Positions 10,659 through 22,913 of a stretch of DNA of 64,000 nucleotides are shown in pieces; within the stretch, counting starts at the first letter, position 1; each line of letters begins with the position of its first letter. The notes under the pieces were generated by a model. The model made no database searches. It was given only the letters and a program-made list of their open reading frames with translations, and was not told the DNA's origin. A program made the translations under genes and the position numbers. This DNA is from Turnera subulata (lineage: Eukaryota > Streptophyta > Magnoliopsida > Malpighiales > Passifloraceae). The stretch spans positions 80,048 through 144,047 of the forward strand of contig JAKUCV010002406.1 in the NCBI GenBank assembly GCA_028386065.3. Reading direction: 5' to 3'.

Positions 10659-13600
10659 TTATTCTTCTTCTGTATGACACATGCATTGCTTACACCGTGG
10701 ATACCGGTATATACTCCTTGCCTTCGGCCTCTCCAGCACATGTTTAGTTTGTCTAACCGCCTTCCTAATTCTCTGCTCGAATATCTTCCACTCTATGGTG
10801 GAGTTCTTCATGAAGATGTCAGCAAGTCTCCGTTTGTTTGGCCGTATTGTTGGCATCTTCCCTCCACCATAGTATATTCGATAACCAGATATTAAAGATG
10901 AAAACTGACTCCCCGAGTCTGTCATGGCAAATGCATCGGCAGCAGAGCATGCTATGAAGTCCAGGGCTGCTAGCTGCACATTTAGTTAAGTTAATCAGAT
11001 AGAAGCGCAAAGAAAAAACAAGAAATGTTTCAATGGTAAAAGCAAAGAAAAAACCACAGAAAATATAATCAGATTCGTGTAATGGGAGATAGTTAACAGC
11101 AAGTGCTTGATCAAGCCTCTCTCACACTTGGATCTATAGATTCCTCAATTCTGTACATGACTTCTTTCCATTATCTCAGTTATCAACTGAGACTATAGTA
11201 ATGGTATATCCTCAAATGTGCAATCCAACTTGTGGATTAGACCACATTAACCAGAAGCCTGACTATGTTGAAGAATTCTGGTATAATTAATTACCTGAGA
11301 TGAGAAGTTCGCAAAGGGTTCAAGTTCGGTTGGAGAAAGCAGTTTCTCCTTCGTAACTAAGTTAGGATACAGGCTGGTTAAAGCAGCTAATCTTGACTTT
11401 CCCCCATATATATTTGCGCCTGCCACAAATATGTTCGTCTTTCGGTTGAAACCAAGAGCAGCAAGCATGAGTACAGCTTCTTCAGGGGCTAATGGACATA
11501 GCCCTTCTGATCTAAGTGCCGCAGAAGAAGGTAGCCTGCAAGAGTCATAAAATGTACTCAGAAAATATACCAAGATAAATGTGGAAGCCATGTTTCCAAT
11601 AAAACTAGAATTAGAAAGACCAATTCGTGGAATCAGTTAAAAAATGAGGATAGAACACTTCAAAAACAGTTTTAAGAGAAATGATCCCATTCCTTCGCCA
11701 GTCAGTATCATAAAACATAAGCACAATAGAATGGGTACATAACCATAAGTAGCACTACAACACAATGAGTACTTGTTCCAGCACTGTTTGACCTATCTGA
11801 TTATGACTCCCATGCAGTGACAATACCGAGAAAAATATGGAGATTTTATACGTCAAAATTTATGAATCATGCACATACAGGCCCGCAAACATTGACAAAT
11901 ACAACATAACAGTGTGCACCTATCTAAATCATTAGGAAGGGATTAAAAATTGCATACTTTGTCGTCTTCTTAAGAAGCATCAGTGCAGGGAAGTGGATTT
12001 CACGATATGCTTCCAATTCTTTCCACTCTGCTTGCCCACCACCATATTCACAAAGAGAATGAGCTACCATATCAATTTCAAACCTCAAATGCAAAGCTAA
12101 ATATCTTGGGGCTTTCACAGGAGCTTCACTCTCTCTTGTAGCATTTGGTCCCGCGTAAGGATCAACAAGGTAATGATCCAGAGGTCCAGGATGAGGTTTT
12201 CTACGTAGCCTTTGAAGAAGCAAAGCACCAGTTTCTTGTATTTTGGGAACAAATTGCAGTGCATGAAAATTACATCTGCATCGAAGTCTCTAGATGAAAT
12301 CCCCATATTAGGAAGATTTAGGTGAGAACGAAGAGTGATGTAACAATAGCAATAAAGAGCAAGGATGAGCTATATCAATGATTTTACAATCTACCATTAA
12401 TAGAGATATGCAAGAATGTAGGCCAGAAATTTACCTGCAACTGAAATGGTATTGGGTCAAATGCCAAGCGATTCCCGAATCCAACGAAATGGATCACTCT
12501 ATTTTTCAGAAGAATAGGGAGAATGTTTCTCAAATAGAAACTTGGCTTGGACTCTTTCCTAATATCTACATCCGTCAGCTAGACAGCATACACAAGACAA
12601 AAATCATCATTGGTGATAAAACTAAATCAACTAAGATGCAATGGGAGCAAGCTCAGCTTGAAAACTCACAACGCTACCAATTGCCTCCAAATCTAAGGAC
12701 TGCAGCTCCTCTGGAAGTTCCTTCACTATCCGAATATCAGGAGTCAGGTAGTTAATAAAATGCTCCTCTCGATAGATATCGCTGAATTGACTGTGAAATA
12801 AATTCTCACATTTACTTTGTATCTAAAACCATGAAAAATATCTCAACAAACGAATGTCCAAGACAAAGTTTCAATCAATAAGCATTGACATTTATGAGAA
12901 GATGACTACTAGCTAATTTATTCAAGGAACATGATCAATACTAGTAAACATTAACTTCATGAAATTAATGCACAGAAGTATACTAACTCCAATTGTAAGA
13001 AGCAGTTTATGATATGATGAAATCACTTTTCCTCAGAATAGCTCAACAAACTAGAGTCATCACCCACGGTAATTACGCTGCATAAAGGAAATGCAAACTT
13101 CCTCCCGAATTGAGAAATGAAAATATATGTGAGAGAGAGAGAGGCATATTACCTTATGTCTCTCCAGACGCTGCTGTACATAAATCTAGGAACAACAAGC
13201 GCTGCATTCAATAGCCGAGCAATAACAACAGCATTGCAAACCTGTTCTAAAAAAGGGATAGAGCAGGGAAATGTTGAAAGTAATGAGACTGGCTGACAAA
13301 AGGATTAACCAGAAAGCTTCAGTTGGTTGGGGGGAAGTACTTACGGCCACACGTTGCTGATTAATTCCACCATTGGCAGTGACCAAAATGTAACCATTTT
13401 CTCCTCCTGATAACAACATTACCAGTGCATTACATGGGACGCCATTTCAAACAAACCAAACCAAACAAAAAGCAAAATGCATATAGATGGGGAGAGAGGG
13501 ATATATAGAGAGTCACCACTAGGATCCCAGCTACGCTGATCAGCACAAGGTGTCCAAGCAGAGGCAGGAACGAATGGCTCTTGCCACAAATCCTTCGGTT

Positions 13601-14450
13601 CGCGTTTATTCTGTTCCCAGTACACATAGTTAATTAACGGAAAGCCACCAATCAACAAAATGCGAAAAGAAAGAGCAAAAAGAGGATTGAAACGGAGTTG
13701 ATAATTGAAGATATGGGAGGAGGAGAATGTAGATGGATTGATTTACCTCTGCCAGGGCATGGGCGGCCAAAGCCAGCAGCCTTCCATAAGTACCGGGTTG
13801 CGGCCTAATCTTTTTGCTAGTGTGTGGTTTCCTATGTATCTGCATGGATTCCCAGTGTATAACCATATTAGTGGACTGAAAAGAAAACACTTTCAAGAAG
13901 AAGAAGAAGAAGAAGGGCATATATATGGGTCTTTCTTGGCTTGGATTTAAAGAAATGAAGAGGAATGGAAGAGAGGAAGAAGGACGTCATATATAAGATA
14001 TACCTTAGTTATGGAAGAAGAAGTAGAAGAAGAAGAAGAGGAATTGTGAATGGAGGAGGAGGTGTGGGTGAGGTTTTTGATGGGAACGGGATTGGTACGG
14101 CGGTGACGGAGGAGGGTCATGAACATAACCCAATTAACGGAGAAGAAGAAGAAAGCAAAGGAAGCAATGAGAGCCACAAGGACCCTCTTCCGCTGATACC
14201 AGGCCCTCCCAGCTCCCTTTCTCTTCTTGACCATGACCACTTGCGGGTTATGATGATTATGATTATTGTGATGATGGTGATGCCCCATGTTCGTAATTAA
14301 ACTAGAGCCGCCGCTTTGAAACTGAGCGTCGTAGCCTTGAGATGGCGGCCGATCGGGAGGAGGAGATACCGGAATCTGGGACCTCACGAGCTCAGCTTTT
14401 TGTTTCTCTAGTAGATGAGGAGGAGGAGGCCCGTTCGGACATGATGACAT
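10659..14450 (-). CDS. O-fucosyltransferase family protein (type II Golgi membrane protein)
   Basis: Ten minus-strand exons: 14450-14004, 13875-13747, 13610-13517, 13406-13345, 13241-13153, 12790-12670, 12578-12435, 12289-11958, 11535-11295 and 10973-10659. They join to 657 residues. A Pro- and His-rich cytosolic tail (about 1-85, with a run of five His) leads into one membrane anchor (about 92-115), then a Ser-rich stem. The lumenal catalytic domain starts near 195: WTPCADQRSW, NGGINQQRVAV, VGFGNRLAFDPIP, LALHLRFEIDMVAHS with R431 in HLRFE, GGKSRLAALTSLYPN and FAMTDSGSQ. It ends RSIYRYPRCKQCMC. The family is predicted to move fucose from GDP-fucose to protein or cell-wall glycans; individual substrates are mostly unknown, so I give no symbol. 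Confidence 0.92.
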
Positions 14451-16421
14451 GTGTCGTGTCTGAAATTCGTTTTCTTTGTAAGAGAAAAGGGACAGCTGGC
14501 TGTGCTGTGGTTGCTTCCGGTTTAGTTCTTATGTTTGCTAAAAATAGAAAAAGCTCCCCTCCTGGCTTTCGGCTTTTGGCTCTTGGGATTTCAACCCCAC
14601 CAAGTTCACTTCTGCTAGTCTTTGGAATCGAGGAAAAAAAACCCGTATTATCCAATTAGAATGAGGATACCTTACTTAATTTCCTTCCAAAATATGTTCT
14701 TCATTTTCCATTCTGAGGATATCAAATTTTTTAATCAGGAAATAATTTTCTGTACATCATTTAATCAGAAAATAAATAGGATATTTTTATTCCGTAATGA
14801 CACTATAATAAATAAACACAAGATGGATGCAGAAAGGCTGGAAAAGGAAAACCCACTTGTATTTTACAGGTAGTGTACATTGGCGGCCAGTAGTAGTGTA
14901 CAACCAACCTGTTCTGATCCCATCAACTTCTGTATTGTTTTCCATATATGGAGTATATTTTATCAGGAAACTACAGATCCAGAATTTTTAATTTTCCATC
15001 CCACGTGAGGAGATCGACCTGGCATCATGTAAAATATGCTAGTCCTCCTCTCCCAATTTCCGGTACAAGAGCATTTATGCTTATTCATCTTGTAGTGTAC
15101 AATGAGCTGAAGCTATGGCAATAAATGAATTAGTCTTCCTTCTGAGGCAAGAAGAGGTCTTGTGGAGGCCTGTATTCAGACAGATTCCGTAGTAGTTGTT
15201 CAAGATGTTCTTCAGCTACAATCTTTGTTCTGGGAAATCAGACCAACTCATATGGGCTATTCATAGAATGCTTTTAAATTCCAATCATGTACTCCTTAAC
15301 ACCCGGTTTAGTATCAAATCCAGTATGAAATGACTTCAAGTCATTAATAATTAATGATTTGAATTTATTATAAAATAAATTCCTTTGTTTGGTATAATTT
15401 TTTTTTTTTTTTAAAAAAAAGAGAAGAATTGAATTCAGTTATAATGTTTTGTATAAGTTAAGTTTTGGATTGAATTTTATAAAGAACCTAACAGCCCCTT
15501 TTGTATGCATGGAATTGAATTCAATTCAATTCTAGAATTAAATGAAATTAATTGTTTGGTATGAGACAAGCATAATAAAGATATTTTTATCACTTATACA
15601 TATTCGTACTCATTAGGCTAAAAATGAATTCAAATCTAATCACTCTAATTAGATCTAAAATATTAGCCAAATATTTCATATTAAATGAAAATAAAATTCA
15701 ATTCATAACTAAATTCAAATTAGCTCATACCAAACAATTGAATACAAAACGGGCTGAGAAAATCGGCAGACGTAAGGCGGCTTTAAAATGCCAATGTACC
15801 CCGCATTGGCTGAATGCGCCACCCCACCAACCCCACTTACTGGATCATAATGTATGTACTAATGCTGAGGAATGCTACCAATTACTGGAATCTCAGTTGT
15901 TTACTGTTTAAAAACAAACCAACATCACATAATGCTTGCCAACATGAATGCAACTTCTAAGTGTAAAATGTGTAAAAGATTAATAAACGTTGTATAATCT
16001 CACCTTTTCAGAGAGAAAAAATAATCATCATATAAATAAAGTCAGTTTCTTTTTCTAACGGTGAGAAAAAAACGATGCTAGAATCAAATGAGGATCTCTT
16101 TTTTTTTTTGATCAACCAAATGAGGATCTCTTATTATGCCGTATACATACATCTTCAACAAAAATATTGCCGAGAAAATTTTTGGAATATGGTATCGAAC
16201 TCAAACCATTTACAGGTAAAATGTACGTTCCAGTATGCAACTCAAAGTTTTATGACATAATTACACATCTTTCTGATCACTTGGTAGCTCTTTCCGCTGC
16301 TACCCTCTTAATCTGCCCGTCCCTCCATGGTTGTCTGGGCGGCTTCGGTTTTGGTTGTATATGAAACTGGAAGCTCCAGTTGCTTCCACGTTCCTTGAAT
16401 GCTGGGGCTGCTAGGATACTC
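14451..16421. other. Spacer between the O-fucosyltransferase and SRF8 genes
   Basis: About 2 kb: the O-fucosyltransferase 5' region, an AT-rich block with MITE-like sequence at 15300-15756, and the SRF8 3' region. The stretch 15300-15490 has ACACCCGG, TTTGTTTGGTATAA and GAATTGAATTCAG motifs resembling parts of the neighbouring MITE, and may be a degraded relative. No gene seen. Confidence 0.55.
15492..15756. mobile_element. MITE-like element with 18-bp terminal inverted repeats
   Basis: The left end CAGCCCCTTTTGTATGCA (15492-15509) pairs with the right end, whose reverse complement is CAGCCCGTTTTGTATTCA (15739-15756): 16 of 18 match. A second, exact 15-bp inverted pair lies inside, ATTGTTTGGTATGAG at 15551-15565 and its reverse complement at 15724-15738. 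The 265-bp body is AT-rich and non-coding. CAG...CTG ends resemble hAT-type MITEs, but the flanking 8-mers (GAACCTAA, AGAAAATC) do not match, so no target-site duplication is visible and class assignment is tentative. Confidence 0.65.
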
Positions 16422-19400
16422 TCAAAATGATATATCAATTGGGTCATGTTCAGGAGTCTTGTATGCAAATCCCGAGTCATCACTGGGACGCCTTTTCACC
16501 ACACTTGCCCTTTGCACCAACCTCACCAATGCTTGAACAACTTCAGACATGGGCGGTCTGAACTCAGGTTCGGGCTGCAGAAAACAAGAAAATCATAGCA
16601 TCTTAAACTAACATCGCATGCAATACAAATTAATCACGGCTACATTCCTGAATCTTGACATATCAAAGCTACATAAAAGATTTATGCATTGTATAAATAT
16701 AAGTGGATGCTTCCGCTTTTTAGAAGAACTGAGGTACTGAGGCACTTGAGTTCATATTTTTAGGTGAAGTGAACAGCTGTGCTTCAAAAGTCAACTTTTT
16801 AGATGAACTGAGGTACTTAATAGTCCACAACAGTTTGCCTTTCCTTTCTTTTCTCTATCCGGGTTCCTTAATGACAGACTTATGACAAAGCTACAAAAAG
16901 CTCATGAATTGGAAGTGATTCTCCTTGCTTCAGGTCTAACCAAATCAAGAAGCTGGAAGATATGCAACCCAGCCAAAGACATGTAAAGTCAGCCTTATTA
17001 CTGGTGATGAAGCTTACCTGAACACACAAAGCGATGATGTCTGCAAAACGTGATAGAGATTTGGCGGGATACATGCCGTTTAAGGCAGGATCAACCATTT
17101 TTGCCAATGCATCAATATCATGTAGCTGGGGAGTAGCCCATCTCACAAGCGACTGCTCAGCCCTCACCCTTGAACTATTAAAGACAAGAAATCGAAGAAT
17201 GATTAATATACATGTAAACAAACTTGAAGAAAAATTGAGGAAATCTCGAAATGCAACTATCCCAATAAACTAAAAGCACAATATATCACCCAACCAAAAG
17301 TGGTGCTACCTATCCAGTGGCTTCCGTCCAGTCAATAGCTCCAACATGACCACCCCAAAGCTGTACACATCACTTTTTACAGTGTATATTCCTGACAAGG
17401 CAAATTCAGGTGCACTATAACCAAATGAACCAACTATCTGAGTTGAAACCTGTAATCACATGATGAATGGTATGTTAAGAAGTTTCACAAATCATGAAGT
17501 TAATAAGAGCTTGCTATTGCCTATCAGATAACATCATTTGATCACTATCCTCACCTGTCTCTCCGTGTTTGGTGTTAGAGCAGCTAAACCACAGTCAGAC
17601 AAATGGGGATTGAGCTCTTCATCAAGTAAAATATTGGCTGACTTGAAGTTTCTGTGCACAACTGAAGGCAAGCAGACTTCATGCAAGTACCTGATGGACA
17701 GACTACATTTTAGAAAGGATGCAGGACAGCCACCACTAATGCACATTCCAGAGAGAATGAGAAAGAGAGAGGAAAACAGTGAGAGGGAAATTTTAAAATT
17801 TTCCAATGTAACATACTCTAAAGCCCGGGCAGTCCCAAGTGCTACCCTAACACGTGCATTCCAAGAAAGTGCCTTGCCACCATCATCTGAGAAGTGCAGA
17901 ATATCATGTAGGCTCCCATTTCCAATGAATTCATAGACCAAAAGACGCTGTCCATGTTCAGCACAGTATCCCACAAGAGAAACAATATTTGGGTGCCTTA
18001 AGTGTGACATATTAGAAACAGCTTCAAGAAAGTTATCCTCCTCCTGTAATGATAATGCAGCATTGTCGATCTTCTTGATAGCCATAATCTGCATCAACAG
18101 AAAACAAAGTGTACTAATTGAATAGGGAAGCAAAATGTTATTTAATGTAAAGGAAACCAACCAAACCAGAATATCAATCAGATAAGAACTCTTATGGCAA
18201 TAACAGATTTATGAAAAAATTGAGTATAATTAAGCCCTGAGACGCAAGAGAATCAAACCAAAGAATAAGGAATTACTGAATAAAGGCAGTCCAGATATGA
18301 AAAAAGAAAGAAAAAGAAAAAAGCATGTTTGGCAGTGGCCATTCGCCATGCCTTCCATCAGATTGAATCCCCATGCTAATGAACAGCGAGACAGGTAATG
18401 AGTTTGTCTAAAAGTTGCATACATCATTAAATATGTTAATTGTTTGAAAAAGTGCTCTTCAGCAAACCATAGACAGCAATGGGAACAAGAGGAGAAGCAA
18501 GAAGTAAGGAAGCAACACTCTAACCCTAGTTACAACTGTGGGCTTGATGCTGGGACCCAAAAAAAATGCAAGAATAACAAACCAAAAGAAAAAGGATAAC
18601 TTAGACAAAACTAGGCTTTTAGACCAGTACAGACAAAAACTGTCTGTGCAACAGCATTATAATGCTGAGGCTAAACAGAAAGATTGAAGAAATATAATCT
18701 CCCTGGTTGGAATAAGACAGCTCCAATGTATTTCACAGGAAAATATATCAATAAAAGTTGATTTAAGAGATGCCAAGTTACCTTTCCATTTGGAAATTCT
18801 GCTTTGTAGACACGGCCAAGAGAGCCTTCACCAATTAGGAACTCCTGACTAAAACTATTTGTGGCTGTTTGTAAAGAAGCAACAGTATATGATGTAGCAG
18901 TGATAGGTGATTTCATTCTCTTCACAGATCCAGAACCACCATATAACCTATCAACCACCAACTTTTCAGCAGGTGGAGGAGGCTTCAGATCAGTTATGGC
19001 GGCTGTGTTTTTAGCTCTCTGATCTTGCATCTCGGCAACAACTGCAAACAGATAAAAGAATTAGTATAAAATGGTAAGGTCGCTCACACTTGAGCTCCCA
19101 TTTTCAAACTATTAAAAAAAGAACTTGGAACACAACAACAAGAGAAAAGAAACACCCACAATCATTTGTACCAGCAGACTGACTTCCTGGCGGAGCTAGA
19201 GGATCAACATTCTTCCTTTTTGGGTTTCTGATGCAAAAAACAAGCGCAACTAGTGCAATGACTAACAAGAAAACAGAACCAAGGGCAATGCCTATTTTAG
19301 CTCCCACTGACAGCCCCTTAGAGGATTGACTATCAGAATCTGGAGGTGCATGTGTGCCTGATCCTGAATGATTAGGCTTATTCCTCGATCTACTAGAAGG

Positions 19401-20317
19401 TGGTGCAGTATACGGAGGCGGAGGAGGAGCAGGACCATTGTCGAAAGAATTTCCATCATATCTATTTCATAATTGAAAACCTAAATCAGGATAATAAATT
19501 GCAAGAATGAAGCATGATGTCGGAAAGGAAAAGATGGACAATAAAAACTCAACACACTGGGACTTACATAAAATTTGGAATTGAACTAAGCTCTTGAGGT
19601 ATCCATCCACTAAAATGATTCTTTGCTACATTTCTGTTGACAATATGAGATGCAATAAGAACACCATTCTAGATAATACAATTGCAGCACCAATGTTATT
19701 CGAGGAACTTACAATGAAGTCAAAGGCAATCCCGTTAAAACATTGAGGGAACCAGTTAGCTGATTGTTCTGAACATAGCTGCCACATATAAAAATATCAT
19801 GGAAGCTTCAATCAAACTGCATAAATTTTTCCAAACTTTTCCTCTTATTTTTTCTTTCAATATTTATTTTTTGAAATAAGGTAGTATGTACTGACAGCGA
19901 GGACAAATTCGATAATGAACTAAAAGAGTTGGGAAGATCTCCACTAAAGTTGTTGAAAGAGAGATCCCTGCATCCACAAGTATAGGAGGATAAGGAAACA
20001 AACACTAGAATTCTGGGAACTGCACAAAAACATAAAACGGTATTCAAAAGTGAGAAAAACAAATAAGAATAACACATATATCCATCTTCCTAGAGACATA
20101 TTAGTATAGACATTCATAGCACAATAGGTCTATATCAAGAAGACACAACACTGAGGAGAGATTTGGAGATTGCACTAATCTGGATGAGAGTTCTTTAATA
20201 TACTCTGCCGCAGGTTGACAGAGCACTAGAGGAAAATACAGCTAAGAGATGCTTGAAGTTACCATCTACTCCAGAACTTATCCTAAATGATGCTTGCTTC
20301 TGCATTTTGCATCTCTC

Positions 20318-20351
<34 letters not shown>

Positions 20352-22018
20352 GATCCACTTTGCCCTCAAGTTTGAGGATAAATTATCACAGTTCAGCTCT
20401 TATAACAGCAGTCATCAGGATTCATCCCAGATTAACAGGGACAACTTGTCACAAAAGTTTATAACTCTTAACTATACGGTAACAGAAATCTAAGATGAAA
20501 ATCACAAGTGTCACAGAGAGATATCTTACACTGTTGTGAGGTGAGAAAGATTCAGGAAAACATCTCCGATTGATTGGGCAAGAACATTGTGGCTCATGTT
20601 CCTAACACCAAAGATGTCAGAAAAAAGACAACAATCAAAAACTGCAGTACTAAATTTCTTGGCATTGAAAAGGAGCACTCACAGGTAGGTGAGGGAAACC
20701 ATGGTAGAAATGGAATAAGGAAGATTCCCACTTAAGTTGTTCTTTGCAAGATTTCTGCATTACATCAGAACAATATTGGTAACATAGCTGACAATAAAAT
20801 TTAGCAGTCACAAATCAGCAGGAAACAAAAAAAAATAAAAAAGAGATGATGGGAGATTACAGGCTTGTTAAGTTCGGCGGTAACTGATATGGGATTGTGT
20901 CGTGAATGTTGTTATCACTGAGATCACTGGAAAGCAGAACAAATGTCATGTGGTAAAACTGAACGATGTTAAAATCAGAGGATTTTTTTTTTACAGAAGA
21001 AAAAAATACAGAGAAATTCATAAGCTCTGTAAATGAATGTCAGCCAGAATTTCCTCACAATGTTCTCAGTGACATAAGGTTCGAAAGCAAGTATCCCAGA
21101 GTCCCGCTGAGCCCTAGGCCAGAAATCTGACTGCAGGTCCAACAACAGGAAAACAGCTCCAATGAATAAAATGTCTTGAATGTAGAATAAAGCGGGTGAA
21201 TAGAAGGAAATACTAAAGAAACAGTACTATACATGGAGACAACAGCTGATTCCTCGCATGTGACCCCTTTCCATGACTCTCCACACGGATCGCCACCATT
21301 ACTTTTCCAAGACGTTAGCTGTGAAGGACTGTTCAGCGAAGTGTACAAGACCTGCAGAGCTTGAACTGCAAAGCAAATAACTTCAATCGATCCGAAAACA
21401 ATCATTAAACAGAAAGAACACCGACATAAACCCTTGATCGAGTTAATGAGAAGTAGAATTTGGAATGAGACTAGAAAGGAGTAAGATTTCGATCATGCGA
21501 GACCCGAGCTCGACCATTTACTGCTTTTCAAGGTACATCAGATCATTTACTGTCACAAACAGCCATAGACATCATCAGAAAGTATAGTCTTAGAATCCTC
21601 ATGTTTTCCCAGAAAACAAACAGGGGCACCGAGCTTTGCCCAAAACAGGAGAAAATGGAGTAAAGTTTTTTAAAAAAAAAAGAAAAGAAAAAGGGTTCAC
21701 TTCTTGAGTCAAGCTCATTCTAACAAACCCAAAAAGTAGGCAACTTTGAGCACGCCAATCACCATCACATCCGTCCAACCAAAAAACCAATCACAAGCTA
21801 CAAAAATGCACTCAAAACAAAACCCGCAGGCTTTATACTGTAAACCAGAGAAAAAAAGGAAAAAAAATTAAAATACCATCAGAGGGATCAGTAGTGCATT
21901 GAACAAGGGGAGGCAAGGCAAAGATCGAGACTTGCAACAAGAAGAACACGGACGCCAGCTCAGCGAGTGACCAAGTAGACCGTGACAAACAAAAAGCAGC
22001 AACTTTCTTCACAGCCAT
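16422..22018 (-). CDS. SRF8: STRUBBELIG-receptor family LRR receptor-like (pseudo)kinase, SRF8-like
   Basis: Sixteen exons on the minus strand: 22018-21877, 21365-21233, 21130-21059, 20926-20861, 20754-20683, 20601-20530, 19967-19896, 19778-19713, 19633-19568, 19461-19160, 19041-18782, 18088-17817, 17690-17555, 17449-17310, 17174-17018 and 16574-16422. They give 726 residues, normal for SRF6-8. Order: signal peptide, N-terminal LRR cap with WKGVTC, seven 66/72-nt LRR exons, a Pro/Ser-rich stretch, a membrane span ([20 protein letters not shown]), juxtamembrane, kinase. The kinase keeps the Lys (AIKK, 446) and APE (590-592), but HRD is HRN (544-546) and DFG is DCG (564-566). These changes predict weak or no catalysis, as reported for STRUBBELIG. 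SRF proteins signal at the plasma membrane; SUB acts in tissue morphogenesis. SRF8 rests on synteny with EBS and OSCA1. An in-frame ATG at 22033 could add five residues. Confidence 0.93.
20312..20350. repeat. (CT)n microsatellite in SRF8 intron
   Basis: A CT tract (GA on the transcribed strand) in the intron between the 20601-20530 and 19967-19896 LRR exons. Confidence 0.9.
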
Positions 22019-22827
22019 TGTGTCGCAACACAAAGTGACTAAAAGTGGTGGTGGCGGCTAACTGCTCAGTGGGGGTTGGAGGTGAGTGTGTTAGGGGAAA
22101 TGGGCTTCTTCAAGCGCGGCGGAGCGCATGGTGGAGCGGGGAGGAGGAGGAGGAGGAGCAGAAGCAAAAGGAGAAGGAGGAGAGGGTTTGTTTCTTTAGT
22201 GTGGTGATTTTATTATTATTGTTGTTATCGTTATTAGTGAGGTAGAGATGGAAGTCAGTGCTACTAGTTGGAGACATTGCCATTAAAGAAAGGGAGGGAT
22301 ATAGAAAGAGAGAGAGAGAGAGATTCGAAGAGTAAGAGTAATGAAGAGAGAGAGGAGGAGAAGAGGCCTCTCAACACAAGACTGTGTGTGTTACTATTTG
22401 GGTGTCGGCGAAAAAAGAAAAATACTTAAAAATGAAAAAGACCCCAAGTGTAAAACCATGAGAAATGGGTTGGTGCTGTTTTTTGTAGTTAGGCAAGTAA
22501 CGTATGCAATCTTGTGCTACTTTTCAGGGTTCTCTTTCCAATCCATCTCTCCTTTTCGTCCTTTTACTCTGTCTCTCTGCCAAACAACCATCCCTTTCTC
22601 TGTATAGGGTGTGGTCTTCAGATTCTCTCCTCTTGGCTTCTTCCTTGCCTTCCCTCTCCCTCTTTTTTGCTGTTCTTTTGTGCTTCAAACTCCAGTCTAT
22701 TGGCCTCCATGTTGACACCAACCAAATTGTTTACCATTTTGACGAAATTGATCGTTTCATTGGTTTTTATTTTTCTGATTTATTTTTTTCCCATCTGGGT
22801 CGTGCAATTGATTATGATGTATTAGTT

Positions 22828-22913
22828 TGTCAATGAGAATTTTCTATGTATAGGAGTATTCGAACCAGGACCTTGCTCAAGAGGAACTAAATAGTTTATC
22901 ACTTGGACTAATT
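22828..22913 (-). repeat. tRNA-derived SINE-like copy A
   Basis: Read on the minus strand it contains AGTCCAAGTGATAAAC (A-box-like), TTTAGTTC, a GCAAGGTC segment, TGGTTCGAATAC (B-box-like) and then AAAATTCTCATTGA. The same blocks occur in the same order in copy B at 26459-26552. The order matches a tRNA-type pol III promoter, so it reads as a degraded SINE or tRNA-related repeat. No clear target-site duplication or tail was found. Confidence 0.5.
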
